DNA of 64,000 bases from Scenedesmus sp. ARA3 (GCA_004335835.1 RWJK01001661.1:92739-156738), one strand, 5' to 3'; positions 47,043 to 60,676 are shown, numbered from the stretch's first letter. Notes: a model not told the origin generated them from the sequence alone. Made by a program: numbers and translations.

Positions 47043-47919
47043 CTACAGGAGATGTTGTAGGGCAGATGTGCAGGGCAGCGATAGCAGCACGGGGCGGCCA
47101 GTAAAGATTTGCAAAGTATGTGCAGGGCAGCACTATCATACAGAGGCATGCACATGCAGTGCGTAGCGACTAGCTCCTAAAGCATATATGCTTTGTAGCA
47201 TGGCACCTGCTGCTGGCAAATACCTCCGAAAAGGACTGTTGCTACATCTACGGCACCTATGGGTGCCCCACCACTATGGCATGCATTGCAATGCAGCAGC
47301 TCACCAAAACTGTAACAGTGTCACTGTTCTTGATGCTCAGTGGCCCAGCGCCCACTTTGCAGGGCTTATACATGGCACCCGCAACGTCTGTGATGCTACC
47401 GCCTTGCGCAGCAACCGCGGTGTACTGCATAGACATCGGCTTGTCAAAGCTGCCATTAAATTTGCAGCGCAGTAGCATGCCGGGGACCTTCTGCACGGGT
47501 GACGTCAGTTTGCAGCTGGCGCCTGGGAATGCCTTTGTGATGGCTGCCTTGGTGAGTGCTGGTGGAATGAGGTTGTCCATCACAATGCTGTGCACGGTGC
47601 CCTTGGGGGTGAGGGTGATGTTGAAGGTGAACACATTACCCTGCGGCACAGGCAGCAGCACATGTAGACACAACAGTGGGGGTGCAGAAAAGCATTTGCA
47701 GCGTCGGATGTCCCAGACCGTCACATTGCAGCAGTTGTTGCAAGAGGATGGTGCATAGCCGGCTGTTGCGGGACGCATGGCCGACGCCTATTCAACATGT
47801 TCAATTCAACACCTTTAAGGGTATGTACACACCTTGCCTGCCTTCTTGGGGTTTGCCACAATCTTGATGGCCAGGGTGGAGTTGCAGGCCTCAGGAACCT
47901 TCTCCACCTGCAAGATGAC

Positions 47920-47978
<59 letters not shown>

Positions 47979-48028
47979 NNNNNNNNNNNNNNNNNNNNNN
48001 NNNNNNNNNNNNNNNNNNNNNNNNNNNN

Positions 48029-48085
<57 letters not shown>

Positions 48086-51000
48086 GGCAGGAGACATGTG
48101 ATATTCAGCAGCGTATGGATCACACACTGTGCCGACTTTGTACACATGTGTGCCGTCCGCAGCTGTCGCAGCACTCTCACATGCCGTGGGTCACCCACAG
48201 CTGGCAGTGCCAGCCAATACAGAAGTAGGGGCATGTTTACCACAGTAGCACACACTGTTTCACACAATCCAAATTCAGTTGATGACACGCGCCAGCAGCA
48301 GCAGCAGGAGCAGGAGCAGCAGCAGCGACTCACTGTAACAGTGGCTGGTGGTGAGATTCTCTTGCACTGGGGGTCCACCACTCCCTGGCCTGCCAGATCG
48401 CAGTTGGCAACCGCAACATTGGACAGCTGGCCGATCCTTGATCCGTCAGCCAGGCAGGGGAGGGCGATGGCGAGCGTGTTGTTTATAGCGATGGCTCCCA
48501 GCGAGCAGGTTACCTTCCGGCTGTTGATGGTGTCAAACGAGCACGCTGCAGCAGAGGCCACACAGCAGCATGCGCAACCTCAGCGTACATGCAATTGTGT
48601 TGGCTGGGTACTGGGTGTTGAGACCAGCTGTGCTAGCGTAAACTGCAACCAGTATTGATTCAGCTGTCTGCAGGGGCAGGTGCAGCCTGCAGTGCCTTGC
48701 GTCAGCTGCGTGCTAAAACAATGTCGACTAACAATCACAATCATCAGCAACGGCTGGAGTGACGCGCCAGCGGTCGGTGTAGGGCTTGGGGCTTAGGCCA
48801 GGTCTGTTGTTGAATTTGACAGTTTATATGGTCAGAACTCATGTATTTCCTATGCCGCATCCGACAGCACTCGCCATCATCAGCACTGGGGGTGTGACAC
48901 TCCAGTGGTCGGTGTAGGGCTTCAGCCCGGCAGGCAGGGTGAGGTGCACCAGCTCAATGCATAGAATCAAGCAGGCTGATAAATCTCACCATCGTCCGCC
49001 ACTGGTGGTGTGACGCTCCAGAGGTCAGTGTAGGGCTTCAGGCCAGCAGGCAGGGTGTCTGTCACCACCACGTTTTCTGCGATCGTGTCGCCTAGGCCTG
49101 CCTGGTGCGTGACCTGGACGGTCCAAGTGACATCTTCACCAACCATCACCTTGGCGTCACTTGCACGCTTGATGATGCTGAGGTCAGGCGCAGCTTGCGC
49201 TTTCAGGATCTGCAGGCAGGGATCCAGGCAGCAGCAGGGAGAAGGTCATGGCTGGTGCCTGCGTGGCAGGATGGTGCATTGGGTGATGCAGTGATGTGAA
49301 GGCAGAGCAAAACTGCACACAATACTAGTGGCTTCCTCCTGTGCCTTCAAAGTGTACCTTTAAACAACGTTGCTCTGCAAGACGGTCAGCTGGCACTGGC
49401 TGGGCGGCGCTGGCGATAGCCACAAGGCAGTTGAGTTTGCCTCTGCAGAGCTGCTCCAGCCTGCAGCTGCTGCAACTGGCCGTCTGCAGATGAGCTGTGT
49501 CTCAGAGACCAGCCGAGCCGGCCAATCAACAGCTGCCCACTCTGTGCATCGCACGTTTCATGTACCCCAAAAGGACAAGCTCATCGTCGATCGCCACTCA
49601 CGCAGCAGTTGGAGAAGCTGGGCGCCTTGCCAGCAAACCTGGGGTCGTACTCGTAGCCTGCAGGGCACCTGTCGTACGGCGTGCCTCCTGGCGTCGTCTC
49701 ACCACACCTTGGCAAGAACACTGTGACGCTGGCTTTGGCAGTGCTGGAGTAAGTTGGCCCAGTCAGCAGCGCTACATTTTCAAAGGTGCCTGCGACTGTG
49801 CCGGCTGCTGTCAAAGTGACGGTCTGGGGCCAGGTGCTACTCAGCACACAGCTAAGCAGAGACTCCGAGACTTCGCAGGATGGTAATGATGCGCGAAGGA
49901 ATCTGATGCTGCTGCCGGCTGGTGGTGTGTCGGTGAGGGTCAGCGAGGCAGGCTTGCCTGTCTGCACGTCAGCTGTCAGGCTGAATTCAAATTCCTCGTC
50001 CACGTTGACCACCTTGCCGGGTCCTGTCTTGTTGAGGGAGAAGTTGAGCTGCAGGAGGGGTGTGGAAACAAATAAGGAGGACATGTGAGCTAAAGGCATC
50101 GGTTTGCATGCTGCGGAGTGGGGCGTGCAGGGGATCCTCCAATTGCAAAACATCTGGAGATGGTTGCGGAGTGTGTGCACCATTCACCGTATGCAACAGT
50201 GAGCGCAACGTATGTGTATGCTAGCTTGATTGCGGCACAGTGAAACATCAACCACATCTGCACCACATCTGTTGTCAGCAATGCATGCCACGCACGCTGT
50301 TACGCATGCCATGCACACCTCTGTCGGGATCTCTGCATTGATGTCAACAGACCGCTCAGCTGTCTTGGGTGTCGCGCCGGGGCAGGACACCGTCGCCACA
50401 TTCTTGACAACGCCAATCTCGCTGGCTGTGACATTGAACTGCAGCACCTTGGTGTCCCCAGGAGCCACATTGGCCCAGGTGCAATTCACGCGCTGCGGAG
50501 GACTCTCCAACTTGCAGTCTGCGGCAGCGGCAGCGGCAGCAGCAAAATGGCTCAGCTGCTCATGCTACCATGGCCAGCTCATATGCATGCAGGTTGTTCA
50601 GCGCCTGTGTTAACTCGCACGTGTGGCAACAGCTACGCACGTGCTCTCATACACAATCAAAAGAGTGTCAAACATTGCCTGCGCTGTTCCGCTCATACGC
50701 ATGCTGCATGAAGGCGAAACACACTGATAGCTGCGACCAATTGATTATCTTTCAGCTCACTTGGGTCAGGCATCGGCTGCACAAAAGCAGCCTGCCCAGA
50801 GTCCAGCTGCTCCGTCAAGGTGAGGGTAGCAGCAGGCGGGCTGCCCGCCACCAGGCCAGCGGTCACCACAAATGTGAAGGGACTATTGACGAGTGCTGCT
50901 GCGGGTCCCACCTTGCTGACAGCAAGCAGCGGAGGCCCCAGCGGCTCCTGCAGGCGCACAGGTGAGACAGTTTGTTGCGATACATGTTGCGCATGTGAAT

Positions 51001-51516
51001 GATCTGCACCTCCCAGCAGGGCCTGCCTTGCTTACAGCAGAAACTGGGGGGCCCAGCGGCTTCTGCACAAGGGAAAGCAAGAATAAGCACGGATGAGTGC
51101 ATTTGCCGAAAGAAGCGGCAGCCGTGGCAATCTCTTGGCCACAGCCAGCACTGGAGACTCCACCGGCTCCTGCAGGCTGAGCAGACTGTGCAGAGTGCAC
51201 AGCACCACACCACCCACCACAACCACACAGATAACCATATAAACACAGACAGGGCCACCACAATGCCAAATCCACTCTGCGCACTCACCGTGACGGAGAC
51301 AGTCACTGACGCCTCGTTGTTGCTGGCATCCTTGTCGCCAGATGGCTTGCTCATGGCTGTGTTGACGTACGTGCCTACCTGCCTTGCAACTGCCGTGTAG
51401 GTCACTGTGACACTCTGGTTGGGCTGCAGCGTGATTCCTGTCCAGCCGCAACTGAAGCTGCCAAGGCCTGTCTTGGCGCATTTGTCTGTAGTTGTGTTTT
51501 GCAGCAGCAGCAGCAC

Positions 51517-51564
<48 letters not shown>

Positions 51565-51715
51565 GAGCCCCGGCCGTCTGCAGCTGAAGCTGCCAAGGCC
51601 TGTGCACTTGTCTGCAGTTGTGTTTTGCAACAGCAGCAGCAGCAGCAATGCGAGACCCATCTGCAGCTGAAGCTGCCAACGCCTGTGTTTGTGCACTTGT
51701 CTGCAGGTGTGTTTT

Positions 51716-51768
<53 letters not shown>

Positions 51769-54700
51769 GCGAGACCCATCTGCAGCTAAAGCTGCCAATG
51801 CCAGTTTTTGTGCACTTTTGTGCAGGCGCATGCATGCATATGCAGCACCGGCAGCACATACAACCATATGTTTGGTGGGCTAGGGAAACTGCTTGATGTA
51901 GATGTTGAACTGCAAAAAGAGAATCTTCACAACTGCCACACAACCCAGTATGCATGGCCGGCTCACCGGCTGGTTCAACATTTCCCTGGATTTCCAGCCC
52001 TGTGGCAGGGCTGATGTCATCAATGAGGTTGGGGCTCATCACAACAGCGTCTGCTGCTGCCGTGAGGCTCACAGAGAAGTCAAAGGTGGGCTGGTCGCCG
52101 ATGCCCATTACGGCAGAAACCCTGTTGACCGTCTTTGTTACGATGACATCAATGATGGGCTGCATCAACAGTAGAAAGAGTACATCGGGCAGGCATGAGC
52201 GCCAGATATGATATTGATTCAGCGCCAGCAACACGGAAGAGTATATGCATAGCTGAGATTTGAGCTGGTTTGCAGAGGTTTCCACTGGCAGAAGGCGTGG
52301 TGCAGTTGCAGCTGACAGATGCGTTGCTCACCGGTGGTGCATATGTGATGGCCACTGTGTGGTCGTCAGTAGCAGTGTGTCCAGCATCATCATACACAGT
52401 CGCATTGTTGAGCCCACTGCTGCCAGGGCCTAACGCCACTGCTGGCACAGTGACGGTGACTGTGTCGCCAGCGGCCCAACTGCCACTCAGATCACACCGC
52501 AGCAATGTGCCAACAGGAACGTTGCAGTCTGTTACGGTGCAGCAGCACAGAAGCGGCAGTGGCAGCGACATTCCAGGTGCTCAGCAGGTGAGTGGCTGGC
52601 TTGGACATTGCGCTCAGCCTGAGTGGCGGCCTGTCTGCTTAGAGCTGCCTGATTTGACAAATGCTTGCAGTCAGGCAGCTAGGGCCAGAGCTGCATGCAG
52701 GCAGTGAGTCTTGCAACTACTCAACACTACTGTAGCTGTAACAATGCCCCCCTGCAAGTGCAAGGGCACAGCCGGCTGCAGCGTACCTCCAGACCTGCCA
52801 GCGCCCTGCCATGTTGCACGCAGCGCTGCAAAAGCCAGGCTTGGGCTCAGCTGGTCATTCACATACACGCCAGAGGCGGGGCCTGCAAAGCTGACCGTCA
52901 CCAAGAAGGAGAACTGCCCGCCAGCAGTCACAACTGCTGGGCCGTCCTTACGCAGTTGAAGTGGGTTGGCAGGGGGAGGCGGCTGAGCCTGCACTACACC
53001 CCAACATGCAGAGGCAGCAGTGAGATATACAGCATAGATACAGGGGCCAAGCCCCAAAAGTTCAGGCTACATAGCATATATGACAGCTTGCTCAGCTGCA
53101 GGCGATTGTGCCGAGTTACACGCAGGCATGGCATATATGAAGGCAGCTGGCAAGACAGCATGCCTGCTCAGAGCCTGAAGCTATTTTGTACAGGGAAGGA
53201 TGGGCGTGATTGACAGCCGCATGTATTGATTCGTGTAGCAAGGGTGTAAGCCATCTGCAGAGAGCTTTTTGAGGGCCTGCTGTCCACTGGGTGCAAGCCT
53301 CTAGAGCTCTCTGTGCTGCGCAGCTGCGTAGCAGCCGTAAGTTAGGGTCATCGCAGACGCGAGCAGGGTATCTTCAGAGCTGTGACTCACCGCATCGCAG
53401 CATCTGCCTGTCCACAATGCAGGATCTACGTTTGTCAGCTCAATGACAGCTGCGTTGACCTTCAGGGTGTAGCCTCCTGGGCAGCCATAGGCAGAGCCGC
53501 CCTGTGAAGCACCATTGGTGTTAGCGCATGTCGGCACCTGCCGCAGGGCGTCGCAGCGGCGGCAGAGGTAAGCTGAGACACGTGACAGTTTTTGTGCACT
53601 GTCCACTCCATTCAGGCCCTGAAGCGCGCGCGCACGGTGCGCATCCCGCCGGGCGTCGCTCAATGTTTGTGCACAACATACGTTGCCTGCGTTGCTGGCA
53701 CGTGCGCAGGACATTTTAAGGCTACATGATTCCTGCAGGACCGTCAGTGTTGGCACACGTGGGAACCTGTCAGACAAAGGCATCAGCACGTACACCTGCA
53801 CATGTGCACAGCAGTGTCATTAGACCAGATGCAGCACGACCTGGCTTCTTTTTGATAGCAAAAAGGTTGCAGTTTATGCAGTTGCACATGCAGACTCGCT
53901 TGCTCAACAACGCGTATGTCTTGATTTTATAACGTGCTCAAGTGCAAGACTTGGGCTGCAGAGGGTTGGACACCAAGAAAGATCAGAAGGCACCCAGCTG
54001 CTAGGGCAGCCGCAATGGTATTGCTATGCCGTCTCTCACCGCGACTACATTGACTGCTGTCACAGTAGTTGTGGTCTCCAAAGGTGGCTCCAGTACCTCT
54101 CCAGCAGTGGCTGCAATGAACGCCATGTTTGTGTACACCCTTGCAGCGCTGGCCAGCACAGTCAGCACCACCCGGTAGGTGGCTGCTGCGGTGGGGTCTG
54201 GGCTGATGTTGCACGTCACTGTGCTTGTGAGCGCAGCGAAGACACATTCTGCGAGACAGCACAAGACAGCGCGGGCGACCGATACTGACGATCTCGTAGG
54301 GACAGCAGCCGTACCAGCCAGTAGCATCAGCTGTTGCGCTGCTGGCCGCCACTGAGAACGCACGTCTGCACAGGCACTCACATGTACAGGTATGAGGACT
54401 GCACCTGTCACTGGTGGTGTCTTCATGTGCTTTCAAAGCCGCACAGTTTCAAAGCCGCATGGATTCAAATCGGCATTGAATTGGAGCACACCATTTGCAA
54501 ATTGTTACACGGCTGAGCAGAGCATGTCCCTTTGTCTGCCGAGTTGTTTGCAGAGCATGCACAACTTGTTTGAACTTGGAATGCCAGCCAGGTGAGTGGC
54601 ACCTTGGGTCATGTGCCCATGCCACACACTGGTTGGTGCTATAGCTATCGGCCCACGGGCGTTTGTTCAGGCATGCCCTGCTGCCAAGCAGCAGCACGGC

Positions 54701-57700
54701 ACAGCAACAGTTGCAGTCTGTGCCGTATGCAAGCCGTGCCATCAAACAGCAGCACACGTCGTGGAGATCCAAGACGCTTGAACAGGCACTGCACAAATGC
54801 ACATGCTACTCGCACCACCATCCAAATGGTAGGATCCCAGCAGGGCATCTCACCTCCATGGTTGGCGGTGCCGGTTTGCGTCCATGTGACAGGGGTTGTG
54901 ATCAGAGACAGCCCAGAGGGCAGCACGTCCTTGATCACCACGCCTGTGGCAGCAGCCGTGGTGGCTGCATTGATGGTGAACGTGAAGGGCGTGTTGATGA
55001 TTGGCGTGGCAGTGGAGGCTGCTAGATTGATGCTGAACGGGATCTGTGCAACAACACACACAGCGGCACACAGACAGCATGGTTTGGGGTGGGTGTTACG
55101 TCGTATAACTTTCGAATTGAGGGAGATTGCAGTGTCCACTAAGCACAGCAGTGCATCTTGTTTTGGCTTTACTCAGGCAGGAGGTGCGCAGCACAAGATG
55201 TTCATTCACACAAGCTTCTGAGGCGTTGTCTATGCTTATCAGATCATCCCAGGCTTGCAAGATCTGCTGCTGCTGCTGCTGCTGCCTCCACATGGCGCTG
55301 CTTTTGTAATTGCTACAGCTGCCGCGATGACAGCAGTGCATTCGATCTCATTGATGTCAGCGTTCACAGAGCAGCTGTCGTGTTAGAGGCAGCCCTCAAG
55401 AGCGCATAGAACACATGTACATGTATAATGAGTCGACGGAGCTGCGCATGCTGCTGCGCCGCTGCTCCAACTTGGTACAGTCAACAGCAGCATGAATAAC
55501 AGCTGCAACGAGGCCCCCTGGGTATCGGCTGCTGTGCTGCCGCTCACCTCGAGCGCATTCCCACTTGTCACGGCCTCCAAAGGTGGCAAGGCGACACCCC
55601 CAACAGAGCCCTCGATGGTCGCCACGTTTGTGTACCCCCCTGCTGTTCTGGCCAAAACAGTCAACACCACCCGGTAGGTGGCTGCTGCGGTAGGGTCTGG
55701 GCCGATGCTGCACGCCACTGTGCGGGTTGTGTTGTCGTAGGCGCAGTCTGCGGGACAACACAGCACAGCACACGCATTTGTCAGGACAGCAGCCGGGTGC
55801 AGATAGTGACATCAGCGGTGTGCTGCTGACTGTCTCTGAGCATGCTGCACACTGGTTCTGCTGACATCAGCACAGTGCGCCCCGCATGAGCTGTGCCTAA
55901 GGTGCTGCTGACATCAGCACACTGCGGCACACATGATATATTTCACACAGAATGCTGACATCAGCACACTGCGGCGCACATGAAATTTATCACACATTCA
56001 TGTGTCCAGGGTTGCGCTGCTGTTGAGCTGCAGCAGGGCACATGAACAGTCACATTTTGTTCCAGATGACGCAATAGTTGCCATCAGGGCTGCAACAAGT
56101 CAGCACAAGCATGTGATGATGAACCGGCATCTGCGCGACTGCACATGCTGCAGTTGCATGCATGCAGCATTGCACTACCAGCATGTGACTCACTGCCGCT
56201 GCTGGCGGGGCCCTTTGCCACCACTTGCGACCATCTGATCACGGCCATGAGAGGGTCGAGAGTCAGCCCAGAGGGCAGCACATCCTTGATCAACACGCCC
56301 GTGGCAGCAGCCGCGGTGGCTGCGGTGATGGTAAACGTGAAGGGTGTGTTGACGTCTGGCGCGGCAGTGGAGGCGTCCAACTGGATGCTGAACGGGCTCT
56401 GTGCAGTGCAGCGCACAGCAGCACATAACCAGATTGTGTAGGTCATTGTCTAAGCTGCGCATCATGCGCAGCTTAGGCTGCTGCGCTGTTGCTCCAACGC
56501 ATGGATCAGTTTAACAGCAGCATGCACTGTAGCTGTCAGGAGGCTGCCTCTCAAGCAGAGCCAGTTGTATAAGAACGAATTACACACCCGCAGAGTCCTC
56601 ACGAGTGCATTGGATGCGAAACTGCACATGCAAGCAAAGCTGCGCCAGAAGACCTCTCATCCTAAGTCTCCTGATCATCTGCGTGGGCTGCAGTTGGCAT
56701 GCATGCAGGCATTCGTAAGCTCGGCTGGCATGTAGGCATAGCATCTAACCAGTTGTGCTTCCACTCACCTCAATAACCGTCACAGTGGCATCGGTCTTCA
56801 AAGGCAGCAAGGCTTTACCCCCACTCACGCCTTCAATGGCTGCCTTGTTGGTGTACGTCCCTGCGGCGCTGGCCTGCACAGTCAGCACCACCCGGTATGT
56901 GGCTGCTGCGGTGGGGTCTGGGCTGATGCTGCACGTCACTGTGCGGGTCAGTTCGTTGTAGGTACAGTCTGCGGGACAACCCAGGACAGACGTGGGAGTG
57001 TCAAGGTTGGCAGCAGCACCAGCACCAGCAATCGCGTCAGCTGCAGCTGGTATGCTGCTGGAAGCAGCTGAGCAGGCATGGCTGTTCAGGTACTTGCGTG
57101 TACATACAGTATATTAAACCTGTGACCTGTTTTTGTGGATACTGGACTTGACGCTGGTGGTGTCCTCGACAGGACTGTAAAGGTGGCCAGCTGGTGCAGC
57201 ATTGATTTCAGGCTGGCGCCAAAAAGGTGAACTTACCAGCAGGCTGGTGCTAGGCTGCAGAGAACGTGATGTCATCTGCGAAGTCGTTCGCAGAGTGTGT
57301 GCTGCTTGATAAGCCGACTGCTACCTGGCGTCATGTGCACATGTGCGCATACTGGTTGTGCTGACATCAGCACAGCGAGGCTTGCAAGATCTGTGACCGT
57401 TTTTTTACTGCTGCTCAGCAGCAGGGGAACACAGCAATTGTTGCAGTCTGCGCTGCATGCAAGCCCTGCCAACAGCGCGGCAGCACACGTACACATGAAC
57501 ATATGATGATGAACAGGCGCATCACTGCGCATGCTGCTCGCATCACCACCCCACACTGCCAGCATGCGACTCACTGCCGGTGGCGGCAGCGCCTGTTGTG
57601 CGCGTCCATGTGAGAGAGGTTGAGTCCAGTGTCAGCCCAGGGGGCACCTCATCCATGATCACTATGCTTTGGGTAGGTTCTGTGGTGGCTGCGGTGATGG

Positions 57701-58005
57701 TGAACGTGAAGGGTGTGTTGATTACTTGTGTGGCAGTGGAGGCGTCCAAGTGGATGCTGAGCGGGTGCGGAGTCTGCGCGGCGACACACGCAGCGGCACA
57801 CAATCAGCATGGTTTTGGAGGCAGCCACTAGGCACAGCAGCACATCTTGCTTGGCTGTAATCACGCAGGAAGTGCCCAGCAACAGAGTGTTGCCTATACA
57901 ACCCTCTCAGGCATGGTCTGTGCTCAGCAGATCATTACGGCTCGGCCAGAGCAGCTGCTGCTCTGCTGTTGCTGCTGCTGCTGCTACTGCTGCTGCTGCT
58001 GCTGC

Positions 58006-58044
<39 letters not shown>

Positions 58045-60596
58045 AAGGTGCTTTTCTGCAATTGTTACAGCTTCTGCACTAAGGACAGCTCAACCCCAAT
58101 GCAAGTGCCATGTACGGAGCATTTGTACTTGTGTGAGGCATTTGTCAAGATCATGTTCGCCATATGACATTGTTCAGCGCATTGGCTAAGCTGCAAGTGC
58201 AGCTGCGCTGTTGCTGCAACACATGGCTCGGTCAACAGCCTTCAAGGGTCTGCCTCCCGGGCAGCACCGGCTGTGCTGCTGCTCACCTCAACAACCGTCA
58301 CAGGCGCCGAGTACTCATATTGCCGTGTGGCACCCGGAACAGAGCCCTGAATGGTCGCCGTGTTGGTGTACGTCCCTGCGGCGCTGGCCTGCACAGACAG
58401 CACCACTCGGTGGCTGCCTCAGTGGGGTTGGGGGTGACGACGCACGTCACCGTGCCGCTTATGACGTCGCACCCTGCGGGCATGGCACCGCACAGACCGC
58501 ACACTTGTCGAGGACAGTCGCATGCAGTCAATAGCATCAGCAGGCGTGCCTTTGGCTGCGGCTGAGCAGGCATGTCTGTGTAGGCACTTGCCTGCACAAA
58601 GCTTGCCTCGTCACTGGCGGTGTCCTCAAAACCACACCCAAGATGACCAGCTGGTGCAGGAAGCACAGCAGTATGGTGCATGGCTGCAAAGAACGTGATT
58701 TCATGCGCGCAGTTGTCTCCAGAGCGTGTGCAACTTGTTGATGCCAGGTGAGTGCTGTTTTGTGTCACTAACATATGATGTGCGCGTGTGCACATACTGC
58801 TTATGCTGCAACCAGAGAACTAACACCACCTCAGTTCAGTCTTCACTACACTCTATTTACAGTTATGCTGCTGCTGAGCCTCAGAGATTCCAAGGGCGCA
58901 GCAACAGCTGCAGTCTACGCTGCATGCAAGCCCTGCCATCACGACAGCAGCACACATTGGCAGAAAATGCCCTGTGAAACACACACTGCACGACTGCACA
59001 CGCTGCACGCAACACCACACTGCCAGCGTGCAACTCACAGCCGCCATTGGTGGGGTTGCCCTCGCGCAGTCGTGCCCATTGGACTCGGTTTGCAACCAGT
59101 GTCAGCCCAGGGGGCAGCACGTCTTGGATCACGATGTCTGTGGCAGCAACTGAGCTGGCTGCGTCGATGGTGAGCGTGAAGGGTGTGTTGATAACGGGCG
59201 TGGAAGGGGAGGTCGTCCATGTGATGCTGAACAGGCTCCGCGCAGCGCAGCAGACAGCGGTACATATAAAACATGGTTCTAAAAGGGTGTTTTAGCCACT
59301 ACGTGCAGCAGTGCATACGCATGTTAGTGTGATGCAGGCAGGATTTGCCAAGCGCAAGGTTTTTGCATACATAGCCTCTGCAAAATGTCTTGGCTGATCA
59401 GATTTTTAAGGCTTTGTCACAGCTGCTGCTGCTGCTGCCGCTGCTGCTGCTGCCGCTGCTGCTGCTGCTGCCGCCCCTGCATGATGCTGTTTCTGCGATT
59501 GATATAGCTGCTGCATTGAGGACAGCTCAACATTATTGCAGGTGATATTCACAGAGCGTTCGTTTTTGTGTGAGGCAGCTACCAAGATCGTGTCAGTCGC
59601 ACCAAGGTGATCAGCGCATATGCAAAGCTGCGGATGCTGCTGCGCTGTTGCTGCAACACATGACTAAGTCAACAGCAGCATGCTTTGCAGCCTCAAATGT
59701 CTGCCTCCCGGGCATCGCCTGCTGTGCCGCCGCTCACCAAGACAACCGTCACAGGCGCCGAGTACCGCACAGGTTGCAAGGCGCCCCCCGCAACAGAGCC
59801 CTGGATGGTGTCCTCGTTATTGTATGTCCCTGCAGTGCTGGCCTGCACAGACAGCACCACCTGGAAGGTGGCTGCTTCAGTGGGGTTGGGGGTGACGACA
59901 CACGTCACTGTGCCGCTTATGACGTCGCACCCTGCGAGCATGTCACCGCACAGACCGCGCAGTTGACGAGGGCAGAAGTCGCATGCAGCCAGTAGCATCA
60001 GCTGTTGTGCCGTTGGCTGCGGCTGAGCTGGCATGTCTGTATGGTACTTGCGTGCACAGGTGCAGGGCTGGCAGTGTTTGTGACACCACACAAAAGACGG
60101 CAGGCTGCTCCACAACGCACAGCATGCTGGCACAAGCTTGTCCAGCCTGCACGCAACGCCACACAACGCTGCCAGCGTGCAACTCACAGCCGCCATTGGT
60201 GGGGTTGCCCTCGCGCAGTCGTGCCCATTGGACTTGGTTTGCAGCCAGTGTCAGCCCGGGGGGCAGCACGTCCTTGATCACGATGTCTGTGGCACCAGCT
60301 ATGGTGGCTGCGTTGATGGTGAGCGTGAAGGGTGTGTTGATGACTGGCGGGGAAGTGGAGGCCGTCCATGTGATGCTGAAAGGAAAAGGGTTCTGCGCAG
60401 CGCAACGCACACCGGTGCATGGGCATCAAGGTTCTGGGAGGGTGTCTCAAGCATTACGCACTGCAGTGCATCTTGGCTTGATCCAGGCAAGAAATGGCAA
60501 ACTTTTGAAGAGTTCTGATAGTGGTTCAACATGTTTTGAACACACAAGCCTCTGGGGCACAGTGTTTGTTCATCAGATCATTGCGGCTGTGTCAGA

Positions 60597-60629
<33 letters not shown>

Positions 60630-60633
60630 GTTG

Positions 60634-60671
<38 letters not shown>

Positions 60672-60676
60672 TCTGC

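Larger units (their letters stand above)
47305..50048 (-). other. DUF11-like gene: downstream modules
   Basis: Exons in transcript order: 50048-49602 (A and B halves fused without an intron, then a Cys-rich segment), 49209-48990 (the clearest DUF11 sequence: VGEDVTWTVQVTHQAGLG, VVVTDTLPAGLKPY), 48545-48334 (B type), 47907-47833 (25 codons, after the CTG tract with a gap) and 47640-47305 (112 codons). All join in phase. Confidence 0.82.
50319..52988 (-). other. DUF11-like gene: middle A/B modules
   Basis: Three A+B pairs: 52988-52787 with 52528-52332; 52159-51967 with 51485-51289; 50947-50761 with 50518-50319. Every A exon ends in phase 1 and every B exon in phase 0. A exons carry FSFLVTVSFAGPASGVYVND-type sequence; B exons carry GDTVTVTVPAV or QSVTVTYTAVARQVGTYVN. 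Confidence 0.82.

Noticed and set aside
48298..48327. CRISPR-like short repeats
   Set aside because: All regularly spaced repeats in the window are triplet microsatellites or exon-edge duplications, without spacers.
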